A stretch of 64,000 nucleotides of DNA from Archilochus colubris (Eukaryota > Chordata > Aves > Apodiformes > Trochilidae). Within the stretch, counting starts at the first letter, position 1, and each line of letters begins with the position of its first letter. Under the pieces are notes generated by a model. That model saw nothing but the letters and a program-made list of their open reading frames with translations. It was not told the origin of the DNA and made no database searches. This document shows positions 1-22,970 of this stretch, in pieces. The stretch lies in assembly GCA_023079485.1 (NCBI GenBank), contig CM041090.1, positions 38,156,874 through 38,220,873 on the forward strand, given 5' to 3'. The position numbers and the translations under genes are program-made.

Positions 1-2649
1 GTAATAAAAGAGTAACAGCCTGTTCAGTAACTACTGAAACTTTCCAAGCAGAGCAGAGAATAAGCCAAGAGTGCTGTTTGTAACATGACATTTAACAAAG
101 ATGGAAGCCACTGTCTGGGAGAAAAAAAAAAAAAGATTGATCAAATGATGAGTGTCTTGTCTCACACTTTGCTGGGAGAACAGAAGGTTCCTTTCCCTGG
201 CTGGCACAGCCCTTCCTGTGCTGGGGTTTGAGCAGTGTGTTGGAGAGGCAGCAGTACAGCAGCTTTAGTACAACACCCATGATGTGCACAGGATGCTGAA
301 GCTTCAGCCCTTCAATCCACAGATGAGCTGGCAGTACTGCATGCAGCACAAGGCTGATCTGCCATTTATATTCAGGTTTCCCTGGTTTTTTTCTTTACCA
401 GAAAAAAAAAGGGTGAGCCTCTGTGCTCAGGGAGGAGTTAACTTCTCTTGGGCTAAAGATTGCTGCTGCTGGGCACGTAAATGCAGACCCACCTACATGG
501 ACTCATTAGTGCCATCACCAGCACAGGGCAGGCCATGGGAGGAGTGACAGTAGAGATGACCTGGATCAGGTGGTGAAGTTGCCCCTTTCAGAAAGGAAGC
601 TGATGTTCAAGGAAAATACAGGTAGGACACTCTTTCCAAAACAGAGCATTTGATATTTGAAACCTTTACTTCCTTAACACTTTGTTCCATTAAAGTGATT
701 TCTTGTTGCTTTATGGTACCTGAACAGGACAGACAGAGTCTCCAGGGCTTCCATGTTTTCAGTAACGGCTCAAAAAAAGGGGTGAAAAATCCTCAAGTAA
801 AGGTTTAGAACTCTTTAAAACTGATCTTGTTAAATAAAGGTTCTCCAGAGCCATGGTGAAGGTGTCTTATGCTTACCTGTATGTGTTGAACCTGTAAAGT
901 GGGTAGGTGTTGGTAGGAGTTGATGCACACACCTGGTTAGAAAACATGGAGCAGTTCCCAGGGGTCAGAGGGGCTGATTATGGGATGGTTTGGCATCAGC
1001 TCAGTCCTAGATAGTGCAGTCCTCCAGCAGCAGCCCCAGCAGCAGCACATACAGAATGTGCTTAGCAGAGCTACTGACTTCAGGTGCTCCAAATTTCTGC
1101 TAAATCAAACAGGACACAGTTCACCAGCCTGCAAACAAAACAACACCCTGAACAGGGATACTCAGCTGCACACATTTATGGCACAGAACAAGAGAATGTA
1201 ACTCCTGGTTCTGAAAAAAAAAAAAAAAATTAAAAAATTTAAAGGTTACAGAAAATCACGACATGAATTGGGCTTGTCCTGTTGCAAAACACCAGAAGGT
1301 CCATTAAGGAATCCAGGGTGATGGGATATGCTGTGGTGGCAGGGACAGGGTGTTACAGCACTTCAGAGTCCAGCTCCTCATTCCTGTTCACAAACAAGAA
1401 TTCCCCACATCACTGGTTCTGTTCCTCCATCTGGTACCAGTCGGGCTCTCTGCTGGAACCCAGGGATCAGCTCCCAAGAAAGCTGTGTAGCAGATGGAGA
1501 GAGCCAGAGGAAAGCAAGAGAAAAGGATCACAGCTCTTGTCAAGGTTTTTTCTCAACTGGTTTATTCAGTTTACAAAGAATGAGGGCAGACATTACAGCC
1601 AGCTTCAAATAAAAAAGCCCAAACTGCTGTTGCTGCAACAAAAGAAGAAAAAAACAGGTAATTCAGTTTTCTGTGACCATACAGAAGGCAAATAGCAAAA
1701 GGCTTAGGGTGAGGTGGACAGCTTTTATTAGATTTAAGAAAAAAAACAACTTTCCAGCTGCTGCAAGAAGTAGAAAACTTACCTGATGAGCTCATGAGAC
1801 CCCTGGTACTGAAAGTTTTGAACTGGATGAAATACTTTGCCAGAAGTTCCTTTTGAGAAGGAGCTGAAAAGGGTGCTCTCTAAAAGCCCTTTCCAGACCA
1901 GTTTCAGTGACTGTTTCCAGACACTGTTTATGGCCAAGCAAGGGGATTTTAGCTTATCAGCACTTTGTTATTTACATTCCCACACCCCATCCACCCACCT
2001 TTTAAAAGCTGCTTTTGTTTAGTTCTGTGTTAATTTCATCCCTGTACCTTAAGGTGTTGTACCAGGGGGTCTGAATCCCACTTCAGGGTTTGTGTATTCC
2101 TTTAAAATAATTTACAACCACTGATCAAAAGAAACACCTGATAGCCAAGTACACAATACACAATCCTGTGAGAAATTTTACCTGATACAAAAACTTCCTA
2201 GGGGTGAGGAGAAAAAGTAATAAACATTCTCCAAATTATCCAGGGCTGGGTGTTGTAAGCCAGGACTGTTTCAATTGTGCAGCAGATCTGATTTAAATTG
2301 ATTCTAGAAGTTAAAGACAGACAATTACCTGCTTGGCATCCACCTGCAGTAACTACTGACCTGCAGAGAAAAGACATTCCTGTGCTAATGACAGGTTGTA
2401 ACCAACAGGATCAACAACCCACTGGAGAGACAGCCCAGCCCTGTTTTCAAGGAGACCTGTAGCATTACAACCCAATTGCCAAATTCTGTTCTAACCTGTG
2501 GGGTAAGGTTACAAAAAATAAATTGCTTCTGGCACAGGCAGCTGGATTTCCACCTCATCCTCATCAAAGCTCTCACAGGAGTTGTGGAAGACTGGTTAGT
2601 GACAAGGATGTAGGCTGCATACAACAATTTATATATATATGTAAAAAAT
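1..2649. other. Region beyond the PCNX4 3' end, no gene recognised
   Basis: Unique AT-rich DNA with poly(A) runs near 121-134 and 1215-1230 and an (AT)n at about 2628-2640. Synteny predicts DHRS7 on the plus strand, but I find none of its coding sequence. Several minus-strand segments have exon-like splice pairs (see findings) but match nothing I know. Confidence 0.6.
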
Positions 2650-3428
2650 ACATGAGTATTTGAAGAAGATAGATTTAATCCATGTGGATTTGAAATCCTT
2701 CTCTAATTACATATTTGCTGCTTTCATCAGTAGGTCACACAGTAAGTAATGTGTCATAATGTACAGTTTTGTATAAATTCTCTTCCCCCTCAAAACAAGT
2801 ACATTGGTAAAAATCTTCCCTTCCTACTTACTTCGTTGAAGCATAACTGGTAACTTCCTACAACTAAGGAAGAGCAACAGAAGTCTTGTAACAAATTCTG
2901 AAACTGAATTCGGTCAAATACAAAATGGCCATAATAATAATAATAATAATTAAAAAAAAAATCATATAAATAGTCCTATGTACACTTTGGTACCAACTCT
3001 ACAGTTGATGGTACCACAGGGAGCTGTAACCTGACTGTACAGTGCAAGTCACCTGTCTAGGAAAAAAATATAAAACAATACACCAAAAATTGTTAATGAT
3101 CAGAACCAGAAGCACACTGCTCTTCTCTAAACTGGAGAAGAGAATTTCAGCATCTTCTGGCTTGTCAGCCAGGCAGGCAATGGTGTCTCACACATCACAC
3201 ACGTTCCAGCAGCAAGAAAACAAAATTCCTGCATGCTGAAGGTTCTGGCTAGCACCATTTCTGTGCAAACTCCACATGCTGGCTTGGCACTGCCACCCAA
3301 CACCACTTTGAGAGTAAAATCTTAGGCAGAGTGTATAAACACAGCATGAGCATTTGGTTCCCAACACGCAGACGGAAAATACAAAATAACAGTAATAATA
3401 ATAATAAAAAAAAAGTGCCACAGACATT
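2650..3428 (-). other. PCNX4: PCNX4 3' untranslated region, end uncertain
   Basis: Non-coding DNA follows the TAG. The first reasonable poly(A) signal on the minus strand is ATTAAA at 2679-2674, which would give a 3' UTR of about 0.75-0.8 kb. Simple (TAA)n tracts lie at about 2933-2952 and 3390-3410. No AATAAA occurs on this strand in the interval, so the true end could lie further left. Confidence 0.4.
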
Positions 3429-14680
<11,252 letters not shown>

Positions 14681-17600
14681 CTGTACAAGAATAGAAAGGA
14701 AAAGACAGAAATGTTACTTGAATCTGATTCAAACCTTAACCAGGAAATTCTTTGTCCTATTTTCATTTAATGAGTTACAGTGGAATTCTGACAGGTTAGT
14801 GTTAATAAACATCATGCTAAAGCACCCACAGACTGATAAAATACAACTACTAAGCAAACACCTATTTCAAAATAAAGAATTAATTCATAATTGAAGCTTT
14901 AGACAAGAAATAAAAACATATAACGTATTCTTGAGAGATGATAAAGCCAACTCATCTCCACCTTCCTAAAACTGAATTGCTTTTTCCTTCTGGTTTGATT
15001 CCAACCACATCTTGCCACAGACCTCTAATTGCAATTAATGCTGTTAAACATCTCAACGTGCAAACAGAACAGTCAGTGACTTCAGTGAATAACCACATAA
15101 ATGGAAGGAAGATCCCTTTAAAAATCTAAGCCTTATGAAATCAACTAAAACAAAAAAAATAGTAGAAGCATTAAAAATTGCTTTCTACATCAGCATTTTT
15201 ACTGTCCTCCCCACACAGCCTACTTGCAGACCAGGATCTCACTATACTGAGCACTGCACTAGACATAAACAAATCACTTCTTTCTTTCTAAAACATGTAA
15301 AATAAAACAAAATAACAAATTACTTGAGAGTTCCTGCAGAATCAGCATATACTGTTCTGTATGTCAATGGAGAAAGCTGAAAAAGGGGAAAAAGATACCT
15401 GTAAACATTTACAGTGAATAATCAAATATAAATTAGATATGAATGCTCATTTAGAGAGGATAGGGCAATGTAGACATAGCAAATGCAAGATGGTAATTAT
15501 GATAGGAGGACATAATTTTGTGCTACTAGTCATGAAAGCCAGAATCCATGAATGACAGGGAGAGAAACAGGGTGGAAAACCAGCATGAATACAGAGTGTG
15601 AAAGCATTCAATTAATAGTAATTCTAACAAAGAGGTGTTGGTGTGCATTAGGAATGTGCCAGTACTGAAATGTGGGCTTTCTTCTATTTGACATATAATC
15701 TGATAAAAACCTATCAGCCACCATTAGTGATATAATGGTGATATACTAAATATTAAACACTTGGCTGCCATGGAGTTTCCAAGCTAGATGTGATCCCAAT
15801 ACCAATGCTTTTAGGTGCTTCTGAGAACAATGTTCTCCTTACATTTAGACATCAATCACTTGACTGTAAGCAGTCTGGTCACCCAGGGACTAAGTTAGAA
15901 ACACTGCAAATGAGAGAGATTAAAAGCCATGCTGGAAATTTGCAGTCAAGTACACCAAGTCAACACACTCTACAACAAAAAGCAGGACCCCCAGGCTCTG
16001 TAGCTACTCTTCATGGAGGCTGTGAAATTAAAAAAATAAAAATAAAAAAAAAAGGCAAAGTAAAAATTGCAAGTTGGAATTTTTACACATACAGTGCTGA
16101 ACATGGAATATGGAAAGCATGGAAGTTTTTTGGTCACACTATTTCAAGCCATTGAAAGCTTCTTAAGGGAAGGAGAAGGCAGCCATCAGTCTTAATGGGA
16201 AAGACACATGTTGACAATGGAGAGGGGTAATTCATTGCAGTCAGCTCAGGAATCTGGAAATTGAACAGTGACACACCCAGCTAGAAACAAATGTCAAATG
16301 TAATTAGAAAAAAACCAAACCAACACAATCACAATGTTTAGAAACAGAAACACTATTTAGAGGGCAACACAAGCACCAGACTAATTTGCTGGGAAAGTTA
16401 TAGGCAGTAGATTTAGATGCACATAAATGATACAAGCTGAGTTTTAGAAGAGAGGTAGAATCAAAGCCTGCATAGTTTTTCCTTGGAAAACAGTTTTTGT
16501 GCAGCTGTGTCTTTCTGCTCTAAGAAGGACTATTTTTGGTTCAAGTTCTACTCTGCATTTGTATTTGTCAGTTTATATTGCTAACAAAATGTTAACAAAA
16601 CATTCTTCTTACAGTTTCTGTGTAAATAATAGACATCTTTGTGTGAGACAAAAAATCTAGGTACATAAACAATATAGTTCGACTTGGCTATACTCCAAAC
16701 TGAGCCATAAAAATATGTAAATCTATTTGTAAATTAAAATCCTCAGAGTGAAGCTCATGAACTATGGATAGGATACCCTCAGCTCTCCTCCTGGCTTTCA
16801 AATGGTCAGGTAGCACATTAGGACTTCAAAGAGGCACTCATGCATGTGTTATTTCTGTGCAGAGCCCTAGCAACAGGACTCCACACATCAGTGGGTGTTT
16901 ACAGGACCTGGCTTCAATAGACATTCCGAACATACAGGCCTGGCCTGACTCGGGCAGCTTGCCTGGTTACCCAAACAATCCCCACCACAACACTTTGTCA
17001 TCACCAGAGAGCATCCCTGCCACTCAGATGCTATCACAAGGATGGCAAGAGGGCTTTAGCACCATGAAGTCCCCCCTCACCTTGCACCATTCTCTCTGTG
17101 CCCTTCTTACAAAGGCAAACAAAGCAAGTCTTGCTCAAATCCAGACAGAAATTCACAGCAGGGCCCGAGGTTTTTTCCCTAGACAAGCATCACCCTTCAC
17201 ACCTGGGGGATCACCTCCGTGGGGTCTGGTTTGATTTCAGGTACCTGGAGAAGATGTGTGCAGCTCTCTGCCACCTAAGCCGCTGAAGCACAGAAAATAC
17301 TTAAACCTCGGTGACCTTAGAGGTCTTTTCCCCGGAAAAGGTCATAAACCACCTCCTGGCAGGGGACAGAGCCAACGGCAGGCTCCTGGGCAGAGAAATG
17401 GATGTGCACCCCCTGCCCACATACTCACTCCCTGGGTCACTGTTCAGCTGTGCTGCCAACCCAGGAGCCCCAGAGCCCAGGCAGGGACCCTCCCCCTCCT
17501 CAGTGGCATCCATGCCATCCCCCTCAGTGACACCGAGGCTGATGCGCTCCAGTCCCGGGATGAGCACCCCGGGACCGCTCTGGGAAGGGCTCTGCAGACT

Positions 17601-18004
17601 CCCTCCTTCCCCAGACACCTCACCAGATACATGGGCTCCCAGCGGAGCCACCACACTGCCTGCCCGGCTACCTCTCCCCCTGACCTTCTGCAGGCACAGA
17701 AATCATCAAACCGAACGATCTAAAACAAAAGCCTCTCACTCTTTTCTAGCTCCGGAGGAGTACAGGGAGCCAGGCAGACACCGCGCTCGCCGAGACACCT
17801 TCAGAAGGCAAAGCCGAGGAGGGCAAAGCCTCCCCCAGCTCTCCCCTCTCCGCTTCGGGGAGGCCCCGGCCCCCCTGCCTGCTCCAGTCAAAGGGCCGCT
17901 CGTCTGCTGCCGTCCCTTGGGGGCAGGTGGGTGCCTGCACCCCCGCGGCGAACGATCGTCGAGAGGCAGCCGCGGTAAAGAGCCTCTGAGAGGCGGGCAC
18001 CTAC

Positions 18005-18345
18005 CTCTGGCCCGATCTCGGAGCAGGTCAGGGGCTTTGCGGGCCGGGGCGGGGGGAAGAAAGGGAAAGTGGCTGAGCCTGCGGCGGGAGGGTGGCGGAG
18101 CGTCCCCCCACCCGCCCCGAGGGAGTGTGAACGGCGGAGGCTGCGGCCCGGCGCTCCTCCCCGCCAGCACGGCCCCTTCACCCCGGCGCTGCTACTGCTG
18201 CTGCTGAGGACGGCGGGGAGAGAGAAGGTGGAGACGGCTGCAATCGGCGGCCGTCAGGCCCGGCCTCGCCTCGCCGCGGCGGCCCCCTCCTCTCCCCGCC
18301 CTCTCTCCCTCCCCTCGGCCACCGCCGCCATTTTGCCCGCCTCAG
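18005..18345 (-). other. PCNX4: Probable PCNX4 non-coding first exon (5' UTR)
   Basis: A strong minus-strand donor, CCAGAG|GTAGGTG, sits at 18005/18004 inside the CpG island. Upstream of it the sequence is GC-rich, with a YY1-type motif at 18334-18324, where first exons often begin. Joined to the acceptor at 14681 it would leave a 3.3-kb first intron. The transcription start is inferred and no transcript evidence is available. Confidence 0.5.
18324..18334 (-). promoter_or_regulatory. YY1-type element
   Basis: On the minus strand the sequence reads AAAATGGCGGC, the classical YY1 site in the orientation usually found just downstream of transcription starts. It supports a PCNX4 start near 18.34-18.36 kb. 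The ATG in the motif opens a 25-codon upstream frame ending TGA at 18256-18254. Confidence 0.5.
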
Positions 18346-18464
18346 GCAGGCGATGGATGGCGGAGCGGCGAGGCGGGGGTCTGCGCTGCCTGCGGGAAAT
18401 GGCCCCCGCCTGGGGCATCTCGGTGGGGTCAGCATAGGAGCTGTGAGCAGCGGCGATTGCGAGG

Positions 18465-18534
18465 GGCTGGTGGCCCTCCCGAGCCCTTGTGGATGGGGAG
18501 GCTGGTGGCCCTCCCGAGTCCCCGTGGATGGAGG
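18465..18534. repeat. Two imperfect copies of a 35-bp unit
   Basis: GGCTGGTGGCCCTCCCGAG recurs at 18465 and 18500 with a 35-bp period and a few substitutions. It is a short tandem duplication at the edge of the CpG island. Confidence 0.75.
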
Positions 18535-18699
18535 GGGCTCCTCCTCACGGCAGGCCGGTGGCCTCAGCCCTGCCCGGCCGCGCTTCCCTCAGCTGTAGTG
18601 GGGCTTGCGGAGCTCTGCTTGCGGTACAGAGCCACCGACCTTCCCCTGTAAAAGGCGGCGTGTCCAGCCGTGCTTACCAGCAGCTTGCCCAAGTGAAGA

Positions 18700-21600
18700 A
18701 AAAAAGAAGTGCAGAAAAAGAGTGCAGAAAGCCCCTCGGTCCGCAGAGGAGCTGTGGCCAGGGCTTGGGGTCTCCAGGGCCTTCTCTGCCCGCACGGGTC
18801 CGTGCCCTCAAAAGCTTTTCCAGACCGGTCCCACTTCAGCTGATGAATTTGTCACCCAGACGGCTTCGGTTTGCTCAAGGTTCTTTCTGTCCCTCAGAGC
18901 TGGCATGGAAATGTCAAGAGGCCAGGGTTTTCATCACTTCAGCCATTGCCATCATCTTCCGTCTCAACAAGTTAAGTGCAAAAGCAGATGGGTTGGTTTC
19001 TTTTATCAGTGCAACATCAACATTCTAGGGTAGTATTAAACTATTTAGCACGAATCTTCACAACATTTGACAGGATAATAAAATACACTTAAAATAGGTT
19101 TCCTTTGTCTTGAATGTTGGCAAATTCAGGTGCAAATCCAAGTAAAGCAATGCTACTTACCACTTCCAGTTAAACTCATTAAGCACTGAGAATATGTAAG
19201 AGTGAGCATGCTTAATTATGCTAAAATTAATAACTCAAAGTACTCATTAAACACCATGGGTATGCATGTCTACCTTAATATTGATGTTACAACAATCACC
19301 AAATAAATTCTTATGAACCTTTGCAGCCATTTTAGTTTTAATCCCTGACTTAACATTCAGGCATATGCTTAGAATTTTAGATAGACTAAAGGATTCACAG
19401 TGATTAATACTTCTCAGAATCATCACAGCCTTCTTATAGGTCTGTTAATCTTTGTTCTTCAGAGGAAATAAAAAGGTGGTTAGATGGAGTGCCCAGTGTA
19501 AAACCATGGAAACACTGCTAAAGAGAAATGGTCATTTAAATGTACTCATTTTCTTTTAAATGAAGTTCAGTGGTACAAATGATTTATCTAGAGTCCATCC
19601 TCTTACAATACAAATAGAAGTATCTAAGGAAAAAAAAAAAAGACTTTTTTTTCAGGATCTTTGGCTTAAGATTTATTCACCCTGCCCTTCAAATGTACCT
19701 GTTGCAATCCTATTAATATTAAGTATGTCTCATAGATAACCTCAGGCCAGCAGCATCACTGTAGAATTCACTAAACATCAGGAGCAGGTATTACATATTG
19801 GTTTACAAATTTCATCCTGCCCCAGTTTACTAATTCAGTTATGATTTTGTAAAGAAGATGATTCTGTTCTGGGATAAGTAAATCCCAAAAACCAATTGTG
19901 GGGGAGGGAAAAGCCATAATTAGATTTATTTTGTAATTTCTTTCAAGCTCTGCCACCTGCATTTCAAAACTTAGACTGCTTCTTGCCTGACCTCACCTAT
20001 GACTCTACTTTTGCTCAGAAGAATACATCTTAATTTCAGTCAGTGCAAACTCCAAGCCATTTACTGGAGAAGGGAGCATACTAATTTATTTCTCTGAAGA
20101 GCTCTAAGGATTTTCTTGATAATACAAGGTAAGCAGCTGAGTAAACTGTTCCAGGTATATTCTGCCAACCTCCTGCTACTTTTGCAGATTATCACACCAT
20201 GTGTGTCTGCAAGCATGTGAACTGTCTCACTGGAATTAATAGCATTCCTCATCTGCTTCAAATTATGATACACATAAACTGTTTGCAGAGTTGGGACTTT
20301 GGTTTTGGTTTGCTTCTTTTTAGTTGGTGAGAGGACTATTCATCCTGACTCCCCAAATAATAATCTTGCATCCTTTGTTTATAATTATGGATACTTTTCT
20401 TACTAAATTAGTTATACTCTGTAGGTAAACTGAAAAAGTGATTTCTGTTTTGGAATGGATCTTTGTGTTCACCTTTGAGTGCAGGAGAAACATGCTTTCT
20501 TGCATTTAGTGATCATTAAGGCAGGCAGAGCTTTTAGGAAATTATTTGTTTACAATTATTTGTAGAAAGAATTAGTACTAGGTAAAAAGTAAATAGATTA
20601 ATACTGTCAAATCACATCATGGAAGTTACTTATTCTCTTTTTCTTGATGTCCAAAGTGAATTATTGGTATATTGAGGTCTGTAAACTGGCGTTCTCAGAC
20701 AGCTATCAGAGTGAAATCTGACTCCTCCTTTTACTCTTTTTGTTCTGTATCCCACAGATAGCTGCAGGCACAGTGTGTGTGCTATCCATGGCTACTTTTC
20801 TATGGCTGCCTTGGAAGTGATACCTTAGGCTGGCAGAGAAACAGGACACACTAGGGAGCTTGCTTCTTTCTGCAAGGCTTAATCCCTTTAAAATAAACTT
20901 AAAAAAAAAAAATCTGACTCCTACCTGTGAAAGTTACTTATGTTTTCCTTAAGGCAAAGGTTTATGATGACATTTCTGACCTACCATGGTCCAGGGTAGT
21001 TAAGTTTTATCAGCTGGAGCATCAGCTCACATTCAGCCACACTTCCTGCATGGCAGCAAAGCATATGCTTCAAGGAATTTCAGAATGAAAAATTCCAGCT
21101 CTTTATCATGACATTAAAGCAGTATGAAAGTATTTCTTATAAATTTAGTTTTGTGTACAGTACAGTTTAGATTTTTATGAGAACCATACTCTTCCAATAT
21201 TGCTGCCAGTGAAGGACAAAACCACCTGTGGGTTTGCAGGTGCCCCTGTCTTTCACTCATATGGGTTATTCTTAAGGTCAGGAACTGTGTGATGAATTCT
21301 TTTTGTTGTTCAGCAAAGACACATTTTCCTTTTTTTTTTTTTTTTTTCCTGATTGCAGCTAATGGAAAACATCTTGATTATGGATACAGTCTAGTTAATT
21401 TTTTTTTTTGGGAAAGACTCACTTGCCTTGAAGGTCTATTTCAGTTGCTGTGTTTTGAGGATCTATCTCTGATCTGAGGAAAAGAGACAGATGAAGGATT
21501 ACAAATTGCAAATTTGCAAACTACCAGCACCACATGTGACAACCCAGGAGTGATGATGGGATATTCTGCATCTTTAGTTTGTCAGGGTGTAGCAGACCTC

Positions 21601-22754
21601 TCCATTGTCATTTATACCTCAGTCCATGGCCACACAGCTGTTGTGGTCATAAATGGAGAGAGGTCATGGGCAGGACTGCACTCCAGCAACACACAACCTT
21701 TTACTGCTAGAGCTTTGGGACAATTTGTAGCTGCCATAGCAGTATTCTAGTTTGTACCATCTACATGCAAGGCAGAGTATCCCATGTCCTTGAGAACTTC
21801 ACCCAATTAAGGATGATAATCACACACACATGAGTTGTTAAAGACCAAGTTCAGATCACCACCATCCAGCATCCACATTTGCAATGCCTTAAAAAATTAT
21901 TCTTGATTTCCCCTTCCCCCCAAAATTTCAGAGATCTAAATGAGACATCTGGGCTTTGTGCAAGATTGGGAAGAGAATACAGCAGATATCTCTCTGGAGG
22001 ACTCTTGGGTGCTCATCACATGGAGAGCTGCTGAGGTTACCCAGTAGGAAACATCACTGCAGCAGCAGGGCTGAGCTTGCTGTCTTAGTGCATCTGATTT
22101 GGGGTTGTGCATGAAGTGCCTTGATCCACTCAGAGCAGCCATGCCCTGCTTAAGAAGAACTAAAAGGCAGTGTTATGGTGACAGGAACTGCCTTTTGTGA
22201 AGTAGGGTAGTGGTTGCCTCTCCCAAAAGGAAGGAGGCCAAGGATCTTATTCTGAAAGAGTCAAACTCACTGTTCCACTCCATAAAAGATGTCTGAACCA
22301 TGAGGCTACAGACAAGACTATGGAAGAGCCATTACCTGCTGTCTAGTAAAATCAGACCAGAGAGGGGGCCCAATCCCATCACCCAAAGACGAGCATTTCC
22401 CTTCTGTGCCTGAATTAGTCCTTATCTGTTGCTTCTAATTATGTCTTCAAAGAAGCAGACTAGCAAGGGAAGATCTGTGTGAGGATTCTCACATAAAATT
22501 CCCACAATATTGAGGAGCTGAGCTGCAGTGTCATGGTATAGACCAGAATCATCACTTGCTCCTACAGCATCAGAGGCCATTAGGCCTGCTGATGAATCTC
22601 CCCCACGGACAAGAGCTTCACTGCCAGACACCAAAATGCTTCCTAAGGTGCAGAGCTGGCCCTTCAGAGCTCTTCTGGGTGGCAGCATTGAACACTGTGC
22701 TTAGGCAGGACAGGAGCATTTTGAGTGAAGTGGTTGCTCTTGAGAAAAACTTAA
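18700..22754. other. Intergenic DNA upstream of PCNX4
   Basis: AT-rich unique sequence after the CpG island. There are poly(T) runs at about 21331-21348 and 21400-21409. A few isolated exon-like islands occur on the minus strand (for example 21425-21475). No recognisable protein gene or mobile element. Confidence 0.6.
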
Positions 22755-22970
22755 ATCATAGAATCATCAGGGGTGGAAGGGACCTTTAAGATCACCTCGT
22801 TCCAAACCCCCCTGCCATGGGCAGGGACACCTCCCACCAGATCAGGTTGCTCAGAGCCCTGTCCAGCCTGGCCTTAAAAACTTCCAGGGGTGGGGATTCC
22901 ACCACCTCTCTGGACAACCTGTGCCAGGGTCTCACCACCCTCATGGGGAAGAACTTCTTCCTAACTTGTG
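22755..22970 (-). mobile_element. CR1 LINE 3' fragment
   Basis: Antisense CR1 3' end: AATCATAGAATCATCAGGGG, a GGACCTTTAAGATCA block and the conserved GCCATGGGCAGGGACACC. It ends, 5'-truncated, after GAACTTCTTCCTAAC. No open frame. Confidence 0.88.

Larger units (their letters stand above)
17330..18660. promoter_or_regulatory. CpG-island promoter of PCNX4
   Basis: About 1.3 kb of strikingly GC- and CpG-rich DNA in an otherwise AT-rich window, densest at 17.8-18.4 kb. It contains a GC box (GGGGCGGGGG near 18047), many CCGCC/GGCGG words and a GCT-rich run at about 18187-18206. It lies just upstream of the PCNX4 start, as expected for a housekeeping promoter. Long open frames on both strands here are a by-product of few AT-rich stop codons and are not called as genes. 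Confidence 0.85.

Noticed and set aside
1..2649. DHRS7 on the plus strand, as expected from synteny
   Set aside because: None of its characteristic C-terminal coding sequence is visible. At most 3' UTR could be present.
17311..18207. 298-codon plus-strand frame in the CpG island, with other long frames on both strands
   Set aside because: GC-rich DNA has few stop codons. The frames overlap each other in several phases, have low-complexity Pro/Arg/Gly content and no recognisable domain.
22422..22688. Minus-strand 88-codon frame with a plausible amino-acid composition
   Set aside because: No start context, no splice-consistent neighbours and no known family.
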